Shown here piece by piece: positions 44,086 to 53,907 of a stretch of DNA of 64,000 nucleotides (positions are counted from its first letter, which is position 1; each line of letters opens with the position of its first letter). The notes beneath the pieces are model-generated. The model was not told the origin of the DNA and searched no databases. It saw only the letters and a list, made by a program, of their open reading frames with translations. The stretch comes from Burkholderiaceae bacterium (GTDB lineage Bacteria; Pseudomonadota; Gammaproteobacteria; Burkholderiales; Burkholderiaceae_C): contig JAFEHU010000019.1 in NCBI GenBank assembly GCA_017848435.1, positions 62,001-126,000 on the forward strand, in the 5' to 3' direction. A program made the position numbers and the translations under genes.

Positions 44086-47000
44086 TCAGGGCAAGGCCAG
44101 GTTCAGCTCGGCGCGGGGCCGCCAGGCGGGCTCGGTCGGGCCGGTTTTGCTGGCGCCAAGGAACAGCCGCTCGCTGGGCAGTTTTTGCGCCACGAGGTAG
44201 TCGCGCACGGCGGTGGCGCGCTGGGTTGCCAACGCACGCACCTGGTCTTCTGCCACCGGGGTGTTGGCCAGCAGCAGTGCCTCCATTTCGGCCACCGGCA
44301 GGTCCTTGGCCAGGCCGACCAGGTTGCGCGGCTTGGTCATCTCGGTGCGTTTGTAGACTTCGGCCAGCAACGCCGGGTACTCGGCGGCGGTGAACACCAT
44401 GGGCAGCGCTTCGCCCGTGCGGGTGCTGGTGCGGCGTTTTTCGGCCAGCACCCGCTGCTGCAGCTGGTCGCGCTTCAGGGCGTCGCGCTCGGCAGCCAGG
44501 CTGGCGCTGCCGACCACCGTCAGGGTGAGCGAAGGCCGGTCGGCCAGCGCCTTGGCCACCTTGTCCAGCCCCTGCCGGGCCTGGGTGCCGAGCAAGGCGC
44601 TGCCGGGCAGGAACGCCACGCTGCTCAGCTCTTCCCCGCTCCCGCCGAGCGCGCTGGCCAACAGGCTGAACGGCGAGGTGACGGCTTTGACAATGAGGTT
44701 GACGATGGCCTTGAAGATGATCGGCCCGATGCTGAACTGCGGGTCGTTCAGCGAACCGCTGATCGGCAGGTTGATGTCGATCACGCCGTTGCGGTCGGCC
44801 AGCAGCGCCACCGCCAGCTTGACCGGCAGGCTGTTGGGCGCGCCTTCCACCTTCTCGCCAAACCGCAGCTGGTTCAGCACAAACTTGTTGCTGGCGGTGA
44901 GCTGGCCGCTGGGCAGCACGGTGTAGGTCACGTCTAGGCTGAGCTTGCCGCGCTCGATGCCGTAGCCTGCGTACTTGATGGCGTAGGGCGACAGCGGTGG
45001 CAGCTCCAGGTCGCGCACCTTGCCGGTGATGTCCAGCGCCAGCGGCTGGGCCAGCGGGTTGAGCTTGCCGGTCACTTCCAGCGAGGCCGTGCCCTCTGCA
45101 CGGCCTCGCAGTTCCAGGTCGGCCAGGCCGTCGCCACCGGCGGGCGGCACCGACGAGAAGGCGCTGAGCTTGCCCGACAGCTCGCTCAGGTTGGCCGAGT
45201 AGTTGGGTTTGATGAAACGGTCTGAGAAATACACAGTGCCGTTGAGCAGGTTGACCGGGCCGATGCTGATGACCGGGGCCAGTGGATCGGCGGTTTTGGG
45301 CCCATTCTGGCCATCGGCTGGCGCAGAAACGGCGGGCGCGGCGCCTGTTTTTGCCGCAACGCCCACATCGGCCGACGCGTTGCTGGCCGCCTTGGTGAGG
45401 TTTTGCAGGTTGATGCGGCCGCTCTCACTGACCACGATGCGGGCGAAGTAGTCGCTCAGCGTGGACTCGGCCAGGCGCACCGTGGGGGCGGTGCCGGGGG
45501 CCAGCGCCACGTCCAGCCCGCGCAGGCTGAGCGACTTCCAGCTCAGGATGTCTTCGTCCGCCACCACGCCGGTGCCGGCCGCGCTGGCCGGGGCCGCGGC
45601 GGCCGTGGCAGCGCCCACGGCGCGGAGGGAGTCCACCGCCGCGTCGCCCGCCACCTGCAATGTGGGCCCGGCCGGCGCATCGCTGTAGCGGACCTGGCCC
45701 TTGAAACTGGCGTCGGCCCGCAGCAGCTCGATGTTGAGCGCGTCGCCAAAATAAGGCTCAAAGGCGTGCAGCGGCAGCCGCACCGCGTCCACCTGGCCCT
45801 GCACCGCCAGCGGGCTCAGGCCCAGGTTGCCGTTGTAACTGAAGCGGCCGGGTTCGTTGTCCCCCGCCGCAATGCGCCCGGCCACCGTCAGCGGCGAGGG
45901 TTTGGCACGGCCCGGCGGCTGGCCCATGCCGAAGTTCTTGAGTTGCACCGCCAGCGCCGACAGCGCAAAGGCCACGGCCTGTGGCCGGCTGCTGTCGCGG
46001 TAGGCCAGCGCGCCATCGCTCAGGTTCAGGTCCGCCAAAGCGACGGTCCAGGGTTTGGCGGCAGGCGGGGCGGTGGCTGGCGCCGTGGCAGTGGTGGCCG
46101 AGACAAGCCAGCGCTCAAACATCCAGCGGCCATCGGCCTCGCGGCTCACGCTGGCCTGCGGGCGGGCGAGCTGCAGTTTGCCGATGCGCACATCCTGCCG
46201 GGCGAGGTCCACCGCCGTGTCGGTCAGCACCCCTTGGCGCAGCGTGGCCAGCGGTTGGCCCGGGCCGTCGGCCAGCGCCACATCGCTCAATGCCAGGCGG
46301 CTGGCGTTGACCTGCAGCCCAGTGGGCTGCCACTGTAGGGCCAGCTCGCCATCCAGCTGGCCACGCACCTGCGGGCGCAACACCGCTGCGGTGTAGGGTG
46401 CGGCCAGGGCGAGCGGCACGGCACTGGCGCTGACCTGCACCGTGGCCAGCACCTCGGTGGCGGTGCCGCTGAAGGCCACCCGGCCCTGGCTGGCCACGGG
46501 CTCGGGCGCGACCTGCCGCTTGGCATGGGCCACTGGCGCTGCCTTTTGCAGCATGGGCCGGGCGCCCTTGACTGGCGCTGGCGTGGCCACGGCAGGCATG
46601 TCCAGCGCCACCGCCCCCTTGAAGCTGAGCGGCTTCAGCAGCGGCCAGGCGATCTCGGTGGCGTCCAGCGCCAGGTCGCGCAGGGCCAGTTGCGCGGTGG
46701 GCTGGGTGGTCTGGTCGCGCCAGCGCACCGCACCGTCGCTGAGGTGGAACTCGGCCACCGCCACCTGCCATGCACGGCCCGCTGCCGGGGCCTTGCCAGA
46801 GGCCGCTGAAGCCCCTGATACCGCCCCAGAAGCGGCCAGCGCAGAAGATTTAGAACCTTTTAGGCCTTCAGCCTTAGTAGAAACTTGCGGTTCAGCTCTC
46901 TTTTCTGTAGCACCTTTGCCGCCTGCCAGTGCCAGATTCAGCCGGCCCGCCGCGTCGCGCTGGGCCACCAGCCGAGGCGCGGTGAGCTCAACGCGCGACA

Positions 47001-47949
47001 ACTTCACCACCTGGGCCAGCGGCTGCACGTCGGCCAGGGTCAGCTTCAGCGCGTCAAAGGCCAGCAGTTCCTGGACCTGCTCACCCACAGCCTGGGCCAG
47101 CCGCACACCGCTCAGGCCCAGGCTGCCGGTGAGCTTGACGGCCAACTCGGGCGTTTGCTGGAACGCGACCTGGATGTTGGCGTCCACCACGCCGGCCTGC
47201 AGCGTCACCGGCAAGCCGGTGGGCAGGTAGCCGAGGTAAGGCGCGAGGTCGAACTGGCTGAGCTGCAGCGTGGCGTCGGTCTTGCGGGTCTGGGCAAAGG
47301 GGGTGGCTTCGGCGGCGGTGTCGAAATGGCTGCCGTTCAGCACAAACGCCACCCGGGGCACCACCTTCACGTCGCGTTGCGAGTCGAAGTTGCTCAGGAA
47401 AGGCAGCGTCAGCGTCAGGTCGCGCAGCCGGTGGGTGGTTTGCCGCGTGTCGTCGGTGAAATCCACCGAACCGCCTTGCAGCGCCAGGTTGTAGAGCGCA
47501 AAACGCACCGGATCGCCCGCAGGCGCGTCCGACGGGGCGCTGAATTTGGCCAGCACGTCGTCGATGTCGTAGCGGCCATCGCCACGGTGGGCCAAGCGCA
47601 GCACCGGGGCTTCCAGCTGCACCGCGTCCACCACCGGCGCCAGCCGCAGCAACGATTGGAGTTCGGCGTCTATATAGATGCGCTTCACGCTCAGCTGGGG
47701 CGGGCCGCCGGCAGTGGCACCGGCCACAGACAGGTCGGTCAGGGTCAGCTCCAGCGTCCACGGCTGGAAGTCCACCGCCCCCACCGTGACGGCCCGGCCC
47801 AGCTGTTCGCTGGCGGTCGTCTGGACCAGGTGTTTGGCCAGTGGCGGTACCGCCAGCCAGGCCACCGCCCACAGGAGAAACAGGCCGAACAAGGCCCAGG
47901 CGGCACGCCGCAGCCAGCGGTTGGTCTTCAGGATGTCCATCGTCGTCAT
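44086..47949 (-). CDS. DUF748 / AsmA-like inner-membrane protein
   Basis: 1287 residues; start at 47949 or ATG 47940. One N-terminal membrane anchor (AAWALFGLFLLWAVAWLAV) then a huge periplasmic region of beta-rich repeats, as in AsmA/YhdP/TamB-like bridge proteins proposed to carry lipids to the outer membrane. Near the C-terminus lies DITGKVRDLELPPLSPYAIKYAG, typical of DUF748, followed by an OmpA-like segment (LTLTVVGSASLAAERD). Palindromic element D is embedded at 46870-46911 in a linker encoding ATEKRAEPQVSTKAEG. Function is inferred from family only. Confidence 0.88.
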   Translation of the reverse strand: MTTMDILKTNRWLRRAAWALFGLFLLWAVAWLAVPPLAKHLVQTTASEQLGRAVTVGAVDFQPWTLELTLTDLSVAGATAGGPPQLSVKRIYIDAELQSLLRLAPVVDAVQLEAPVLRLAHRGDGRYDIDDVLAKFSAPSDAPAGDPVRFALYNLALQGGSVDFTDDTRQTTHRLRDLTLTLPFLSNFDSQRDVKVVPRVAFVLNGSHFDTAAEATPFAQTRKTDATLQLSQFDLAPYLGYLPTGLPVTLQAGVVDANIQVAFQQTPELAVKLTGSLGLSGVRLAQAVGEQVQELLAFDALKLTLADVQPLAQVVKLSRVELTAPRLVAQRDAAGRLNLALAGGKGATEKRAEPQVSTKAEGLKGSKSSALAASGAVSGASAASGKAPAAGRAWQVAVAEFHLSDGAVRWRDQTTQPTAQLALRDLALDATEIAWPLLKPLSFKGAVALDMPAVATPAPVKGARPMLQKAAPVAHAKRQVAPEPVASQGRVAFSGTATEVLATVQVSASAVPLALAAPYTAAVLRPQVRGQLDGELALQWQPTGLQVNASRLALSDVALADGPGQPLATLRQGVLTDTAVDLARQDVRIGKLQLARPQASVSREADGRWMFERWLVSATTATAPATAPPAAKPWTVALADLNLSDGALAYRDSSRPQAVAFALSALAVQLKNFGMGQPPGRAKPSPLTVAGRIAAGDNEPGRFSYNGNLGLSPLAVQGQVDAVRLPLHAFEPYFGDALNIELLRADASFKGQVRYSDAPAGPTLQVAGDAAVDSLRAVGAATAAAAPASAAGTGVVADEDILSWKSLSLRGLDVALAPGTAPTVRLAESTLSDYFARIVVSESGRINLQNLTKAASNASADVGVAAKTGAAPAVSAPADGQNGPKTADPLAPVISIGPVNLLNGTVYFSDRFIKPNYSANLSELSGKLSAFSSVPPAGGDGLADLELRGRAEGTASLEVTGKLNPLAQPLALDITGKVRDLELPPLSPYAIKYAGYGIERGKLSLDVTYTVLPSGQLTASNKFVLNQLRFGEKVEGAPNSLPVKLAVALLADRNGVIDINLPISGSLNDPQFSIGPIIFKAIVNLIVKAVTSPFSLLASALGGSGEELSSVAFLPGSALLGTQARQGLDKVAKALADRPSLTLTVVGSASLAAERDALKRDQLQQRVLAEKRRTSTRTGEALPMVFTAAEYPALLAEVYKRTEMTKPRNLVGLAKDLPVAEMEALLLANTPVAEDQVRALATQRATAVRDYLVAQKLPSERLFLGASKTGPTEPAWRPRAELNLALP
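46870..46911 (-). repeat. Palindromic insertion element, copy D (in the DUF748 gene)
   Basis: GCTAC-AGAAAAG-AGAGC, TG, AACC, GCAAG, T, TTCTAC, TA, AGGCT. It agrees with copy C at about 31 of 42 positions; its stem is imperfect. It lies in the coding orientation and the same reading frame as copy C, inside a low-complexity Ala/Ser/Lys-rich linker. Confidence 0.65.
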
Positions 47950-48302
47950 GGCCTGATTCTCTGTGACCCCGGCATGCCGTCAACCCTGGCCGTCAATGAA
48001 ACTCAAAATGCAACAGCCGGGCTTGGGCTTTGAAAACAAAAGACCCCTTTTGGCGACCTTGTAGCGCCTTCTTTCAATCGAAAAGTACATAACGTTAAAT
48101 TTTGTTATAGTTGACCCGATATTTGAAACATCTCAAAATCGCTTCATCCCGGCCCAACCCCTGCGTTACCTGCCGGAAATTTGGCTCCATCGGTCTCCCG
48201 CGCCACCTGGCGCACCGTTGGTGTACCCACCCTGACGCCGTTCCTGGCCCGCACCACCGCTTCGCGGCCGTGCAGCCCCTGCGTCCGAGATAGGAAGTGC
48301 CC
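47950..48302. other. Intergenic promoter region with AT-rich core
   Basis: 353 bases between divergent genes. The centre (48080-48140) is AT-rich; ATAAC (48089-48093) and GTTAT (48104-48108) form an inverted repeat. TTGACC at 48111-48116, 17 bases, then CAAAAT at 48134-48139 is a candidate promoter for the transglycosylase, giving a GC-rich leader of about 155 bases that holds no recognised riboswitch. Confidence 0.45.
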
Positions 48303-49415
48303 ATGACAGCCCATGTCAATGTCTTGAACAGCGTGCAAGCCGCTGCCAGAAACAGTCTCCGCCTGGCCATCAAGGCCAGCCACAATGGATTTGCCCTGCT
48401 CGGGCTCGCTTTGGCCTTTGTGGTGATCGGCCTGTCGGCCCAGCCCGAACTGCGCCGCAGCCTGGAGTTCAAGGCCACCGCCTGGTTGCAACAGCGCCAG
48501 TTCGCCTTTCTGGGCATGGAAGCCCGGGCCGACGCGGTGGAACGCGCCACCGCCGTGAACCCGAAAGACCTGCCCCGCCAGCAAGCGGCCGTGGCCTATT
48601 GGCTCAGCACCAAGTACCGCGTGGCGCCCGAACCGCTGGGTGCGCTGGTGGCCGAGGCCTACCAAATTGGCGAAAAAGCCGAGGTGGAACCCGTCTTGCT
48701 GCTGGCGATCATGGCCATCGAGTCCGGCTTCAACCCGTTTGCCCAAAGCCCCATGGGCGCGCAAGGCCTGATGCAGGTGATGACCAAGGTGCATTCTGAA
48801 AAGTACGAAGGTTTCGGCGGCGCCCATGCCGCGTTTGACCCGGTGACCAACCTGCGCGTGGGCGCACGCGTGCTGGAAGACTGCATCAGCCGCCGGGGCG
48901 GCTCCGCAGAAGGCGGCCTGCGCTGCTATGTGGGCGCGACCAGCACCATCAGCGACGGCGGCTACGTCAGCAAGGTCATGGCCGAGTTCAACCGCCTGAA
49001 ACAGGTGGCCAGCGGCAAGTCGGTGCCGACCGCCGCCCCCGCTGTACAGGTGGCCGCCATCACGCCGCCCGCGCCAGTCGCCGCACCGGTCACTGCCACG
49101 CCGGCCACAGCGGTCGTCACCCCCTCCCGCACGCCGCCCGCCGCCAAGACCGACAAACCTGCGGCCACACCGGCCACCGAAGAATCGCTGCCCGCCGCCA
49201 AAGCGCCGTCGCAAGCCAAGGCGGTGCAGGTCGCCAGCCGCGACATGGCCAACGAACCCAAAGTGGCCAAAACCCAGGCCAGTGGCATGAACGCCCGCGG
49301 CATACCGGACGCGATCGCGCCGTTCATGATGATGGCCCCGCCCGCTGCAGACCCGTCGGCCAAGAACGGCATGGTGGGCGACAAGACCAAGCTGGCGACC
49401 AGCCGCATTTCCTGA
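48303..49415 (+). CDS. Lytic transglycosylase (SLT family)
   Basis: 370 residues; ATG 48303 has AGGA at 48292-48295, seven bases away, so it beats GTG 48297. One membrane anchor (ALLGLALAFVVIGLSA) then a goose-type SLT domain: catalytic Glu140 in IMAIESGFNPFAQSPMGAQG and LMQVMTKVH. A Pro/Ala/Thr/Lys-rich tail of about 150 residues lacks a domain. It cleaves peptidoglycan to 1,6-anhydro-muropeptides. A specific role such as flagellar or secretion assembly is not visible. Confidence 0.88.
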   Translation: MTAHVNVLNSVQAAARNSLRLAIKASHNGFALLGLALAFVVIGLSAQPELRRSLEFKATAWLQQRQFAFLGMEARADAVERATAVNPKDLPRQQAAVAYWLSTKYRVAPEPLGALVAEAYQIGEKAEVEPVLLLAIMAIESGFNPFAQSPMGAQGLMQVMTKVHSEKYEGFGGAHAAFDPVTNLRVGARVLEDCISRRGGSAEGGLRCYVGATSTISDGGYVSKVMAEFNRLKQVASGKSVPTAAPAVQVAAITPPAPVAAPVTATPATAVVTPSRTPPAAKTDKPAATPATEESLPAAKAPSQAKAVQVASRDMANEPKVAKTQASGMNARGIPDAIAPFMMMAPPAADPSAKNGMVGDKTKLATSRIS

Positions 49416-49490
49416 GCCACCCAACCCCGTCCCGGGGATTTGACGGGCGCCGGCAGGCGACCGCCCTGGCCTCGGCTACACTTCTGCCTG

Positions 49491-49611
49491 TGCGCAACTG
49501 GCGATAGACGCGGCCCGTCTCAGGGTGTCGGCGTTGACGTGGGATAACCACTGGGAAGCGTGCCGCCAATGGCCCTGTGCCATTCGGCGTTCAGCCGTTC
49601 GCCTGGGCAGC
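49491..49611 (+). promoter_or_regulatory. ZTP riboswitch (pfl motif) upstream of glyA
   Basis: The conserved parts of the pfl RNA are visible in order: CAACTGGCGA at the 5' side (49495-49504), the hairpin GTGGGATAACCAC (49538-49550) running into TGGGAAGC, and the 3' core CCGTTCGCCTGGGC (49594-49609). Spacing and order fit ZTP/ZMP-sensing riboswitches, which are known before glyA and other folate-linked purine genes in proteobacteria. A small hairpin (49612-49628) follows, then SD AAAGGA at 49639-49644; no U-run is present. Confidence 0.82.
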
Positions 49612-49652
49612 CCTTGTTTCACACAAGGACCACGTTCTAAAGGACTGCCGCC

Positions 49653-50897
<1,245 letters not shown>

Positions 50898-50914
50898 ACC
50901 ACGGGGCCAGCGGC

Positions 50915-51358
50915 GTGAAGTGCCCCTTCTGCGGCCATCTGGAAACACAGGTCGTTGAGACCCGCGAATCCGATGAGAACGACGTCATACGCCGCCGCCG
51001 CCGCTGCGGCAGCTGTGACCAGCGCTTCACCACCTACGAACGGGCCGAAGTGGCGCTGCCACAAGTCGTCAAGAAAGATGGCAGCCGCACCGAGTTCGAC
51101 ACCACCAAGATCCGTGCGTCGATGGAACTGGCCCTGCGCAAACGGCCAGTCAGCATCGAGCAGATCGACAGCGCCGTGCAGCGCATCGAGCACAAACTGC
51201 TCGCCAGCGGCATGCGCGAGATTGCCACCGCCAAGCTGGGGGAACTGGTGATGCGCGAGCTGAAAAAGCTCGACAAGGTTGCCTACGTCCGTTTCGCTTC
51301 CGTTTACCGCAGCTTTGAAGACGTGGACGAGTTCCGTCAACTGATCCGCGACATTTGA
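50915..51358 (+). CDS. nrdR: Transcriptional repressor NrdR
   Basis: 147 residues, GTG start. The zinc ribbon has CPFC at residues 3-6 and CGSC; an ATP-cone follows from [12 protein letters not shown], binding ATP/dATP. It represses ribonucleotide reductase operons through NrdR boxes. glyA-nrdR is a conserved pairing; ribD usually follows nearby, and here a minor-pilin operon lies between them. Confidence 0.96.
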   Translation: MKCPFCGHLETQVVETRESDENDVIRRRRRCGSCDQRFTTYERAEVALPQVVKKDGSRTEFDTTKIRASMELALRKRPVSIEQIDSAVQRIEHKLLASGMREIATAKLGELVMRELKKLDKVAYVRFASVYRSFEDVDEFRQLIRDI

Positions 51359-51420
51359 CCGCAGCGCCGGCAGAGGCGCTGAACGGTCGCTCCCGGCGGA
51401 CGAATGGCAGAGCCCGGCAC

Positions 51421-51449
51421 TTGGCCCTGCCGCAGGCGCGGCCTATCAT
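51421..51449 (+). promoter_or_regulatory. Sigma-70-like promoter of the minor pilin operon
   Basis: TTGGCC (51421-51426), a 17-base spacer and TATCAT (51444-51449) lie 36 bases before the pilV start. It is the best -35/-10 pair between nrdR and pilV. No clear sigma-54 signature was found. Confidence 0.5.
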
Positions 51450-51484
51450 CCAGCGATGAACATCCAACCGTGTGGGTCAGCGCC

Positions 51485-52084
51485 ATGCAACACCATCCAC
51501 TGATGCGCCCCCCTGCCCGCCAGCAGGGCTTTTCCCTGATGGAAGTGCTCGTCTCCATTGTGGTGCTGTCGTTCGGCCTGCTGGGCATGGTCGGCATGCA
51601 GGCGGCTGCGCTGCAGTCGAACCGGGAGGCACGGCTGCAGTCGTCTGCCGCGCGTTACGCCCGCGAGCTGGCCGAAATGATGCGCGGCAACCGTGAGACA
51701 GGCATTCTGCGCACGGCAGCAACCAACCCCTACCTTGGCGACTTCACCGCCTCGACCATTCCCACCACCACCGCCAACTGCTACACCAATGCCGTCATTT
51801 GCAACTCGCCCAAAAAGATCGGCGAGTGGGAAATGCGCGAGTGGCTGACGCGGCTCAACAATGATTTGCCAGGCGCACGTGTCGTCATTTGTTTCGACAG
51901 CCTGCCATTTGTACCGGCAACCGGCCTGCCACGCTGGGCGTGCAACGACACAGGCGACGTGGCGATGGTCAAGATCGGGTGGACACGGCGCTCCACCGAC
52001 ACCTCCAATGTGGGCGACGCCGCGTTCGAACGGGCCACGGCGCCGTCCATTGTGGTGCCCGTCACGCCCGGGAGCAGCACATGA
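51485..52084 (+). CDS. pilV: Type IV pilus minor pilin PilV
   Basis: 199 residues with class III leader: cleavage G|FSLMEVLVSIV, with Glu at +5, then a hydrophobic helix. Cleaved and methylated by PilD. Typical PilV-like continuation SSAARYARELAEMMRGN. First gene of pilVWXY1E-fimT; its stop overlaps the pilW start. Minor pilins prime pilus assembly and support PilY1 presentation. Confidence 0.92.
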   Translation: MQHHPLMRPPARQQGFSLMEVLVSIVVLSFGLLGMVGMQAAALQSNREARLQSSAARYARELAEMMRGNRETGILRTAATNPYLGDFTASTIPTTTANCYTNAVICNSPKKIGEWEMREWLTRLNNDLPGARVVICFDSLPFVPATGLPRWACNDTGDVAMVKIGWTRRSTDTSNVGDAAFERATAPSIVVPVTPGSST

Positions 52085-53232
52085 GCCACGGTCCCCTGTC
52101 CTGCATCAAGCGCACCGAGTACCAGCAGGGTCTGACCATGGTCGAGTTGCTGGTCGCACTGACCTTGAGCAGCCTCATCGCCCTGGCCGCCATTGCCGCC
52201 CTCACGGTGGCCAGAACCGGTTTCACCTCGGTCGATGCCGCGTCCCAACTGCGCGACAACAGCCGCTTTGCCAGCGACCTGATCCAGCGATTGGCAATGC
52301 AAGCCGGCTTCCAGGATGTGGTGCACGCCACCGCCACCAAGGTCAGCGAAATCCAGGTCAAGGTCAATGTCGACAGCCCAGTGCAACCTTTTGTGATGGG
52401 CATCAACAACGCCATTCTGCAAACCAGCCTGCTCAACAGCACGAACGACCCTTATGCCAGCAGCGTTGACCGGACAGCCGCCAACGGCGGCTGCGCTTCG
52501 GCATCTGACACGGCCTGCATCAACGGCAGCGACATTTTGATCTTGCGCTACCAAAGCGGCGCCACCAATTCGAACGCCAGCACCACCGACAGCACCATGA
52601 TCGACTGCCAAGGCAATCCGGAAACCACACCGCCAGAGAACAGGGCCGATCAAATCACCAGTGTTTTTCATGTCGCACGCAGCAGCGCCGGAGAACCGGC
52701 ACTGATGTGCGCCACCCGCAACAGCAGCACCGGTGTGTGGACCAGCCAGCCCGTGATCCAGGGCGTTGAGACTTTTCAGGTGCTTTATGGCGTCAGTGGC
52801 GCATCGAGCGCAACAGCCGGAACAGCACTGCCAGCGCTGAGCACCTCCAGCGCGCTGTACAGCAACAACTCCATCGCAGACCGCTACTTCCGGGCAGATG
52901 AATTGAAAGTCGCGGCGGGTGGTTCGGTGACCGCAGCGGCGGCAACTGCGGCAACGCTCGACAATTTCCGCCGTGTCCGCAGCTTGCGCATTGGCCTGTT
53001 GATGAAAGCCGCCGGCACCACGGCACAAGACCAGGTCGGCCAGGAATTTTACCCCCTCGGCAAATTGCGCGACCGCAGTGCAGAAACGCGTCCGGCCGAG
53101 AACGGCCATTCATTTTTGTTCACCGACAGAAGTACCGCAGCCAGCCCTTCCACATTTTCGTTCCCGCAGGACGGCCGCGTGCGCCAGACGCTGACCTTCA
53201 CCGTCTACCTGCGCAACGTGCAGTTGCAGTGA
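52081..53232 (+). CDS. pilW: Type IV pilus minor pilin PilW
   Basis: 383 residues; leader QQG|LTMVELLVALTLSSLIAL, with Leu rather than Phe at +1 and Glu at +5. Large C-terminal domain with conserved Cys pairs. ATGA overlap with pilV. N-terminal helix plus beta-rich C-domain is the normal PilW architecture. Confidence 0.9.
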   Translation: MSHGPLSCIKRTEYQQGLTMVELLVALTLSSLIALAAIAALTVARTGFTSVDAASQLRDNSRFASDLIQRLAMQAGFQDVVHATATKVSEIQVKVNVDSPVQPFVMGINNAILQTSLLNSTNDPYASSVDRTAANGGCASASDTACINGSDILILRYQSGATNSNASTTDSTMIDCQGNPETTPPENRADQITSVFHVARSSAGEPALMCATRNSSTGVWTSQPVIQGVETFQVLYGVSGASSATAGTALPALSTSSALYSNNSIADRYFRADELKVAAGGSVTAAAATAATLDNFRRVRSLRIGLLMKAAGTTAQDQVGQEFYPLGKLRDRSAETRPAENGHSFLFTDRSTAASPSTFSFPQDGRVRQTLTFTVYLRNVQLQ

Positions 53233-53248
53233 GTTGCACCCATTCACC

Positions 53249-53902
53249 ATGAGCCAGAACACCCTGCCCACCCCTCATTGCCACGCCAACGCTGCGGCAT
53301 GTGAAGCGCCGCGCATTGCAACCGGCGCCCAACGGGGTGCGTCGTTGATCATGGTCATGCTGATCCTGATCGTTGTGTCCATTCTGGGTGTCGGCGCGGC
53401 CCAAATCGCCATTCTGGGTGAACGCAGCGCGCGCAACGACCGTGACTACCAGGTCGCCTGGCAGTCGGCCGAGGCGGCACTGCTGGACGCTGAATTCGAC
53501 ATCCGCGGCGACACAGGCATCACCGCCAGCAGAAAGTCCCTGTTCACAGCCAACAACCAGATCGCCTTCGTTGAGGGGTGTGGCACCTCCGGCAACAGCA
53601 AGGGCCTGTGCCTGCCCACCGTGGAGGGCAAACCGGTCTGGCTGCAAGTCGATTTTGCGGCCGCCAGCACCCCCACCGCAGAATTTGGCCAGTTCACTGG
53701 CCGCAGCTTTGACGCCGGCGGCCTGGGTGTCAAACCTGTGCGAAAACCGCGCTACATGATCGAGGCGCTGAGCGACGCCGAGATTTTTGGGGACAAGAGC
53801 GCCAAGGCCAAAAAGAAACTGGTGTACCGCGTCACCGCCATGGGATTCGGGCCGCGAGAAGACATCCAGGCCGTCATTCAGACGGTTTTCAGGAAAGAGT
53901 AA
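53249..53902 (+). CDS. pilX: Type IV pilus minor pilin PilX
   Basis: 217 residues from MSQNTLPTPH; the earlier TTG at 53234 is less likely. The leader region is RGASLIMVMLILIVVSILG, with a pilin-like hydrophobic helix but without the Glu5, as in other PilX proteins. AWQSAEAALLDAEFDI is a PilX signature. Lies between pilW and pilY1. Confidence 0.88.
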   Translation: MSQNTLPTPHCHANAAACEAPRIATGAQRGASLIMVMLILIVVSILGVGAAQIAILGERSARNDRDYQVAWQSAEAALLDAEFDIRGDTGITASRKSLFTANNQIAFVEGCGTSGNSKGLCLPTVEGKPVWLQVDFAAASTPTAEFGQFTGRSFDAGGLGVKPVRKPRYMIEALSDAEIFGDKSAKAKKKLVYRVTAMGFGPREDIQAVIQTVFRKE

Positions 53903-53907
53903 CGACG

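Noticed and set aside
42265-44937. 890-codon plus-strand frame opposite the DUF349 and DUF748 genes
   Set aside because: Antisense shadow across a gene boundary with no recognisable protein domain.
51412-51435. Sigma-54 promoter before pilV
   Set aside because: The GG and GC pair is one base too far apart for the -24/-12 rule; the sigma-70-like pair nearby fits better.
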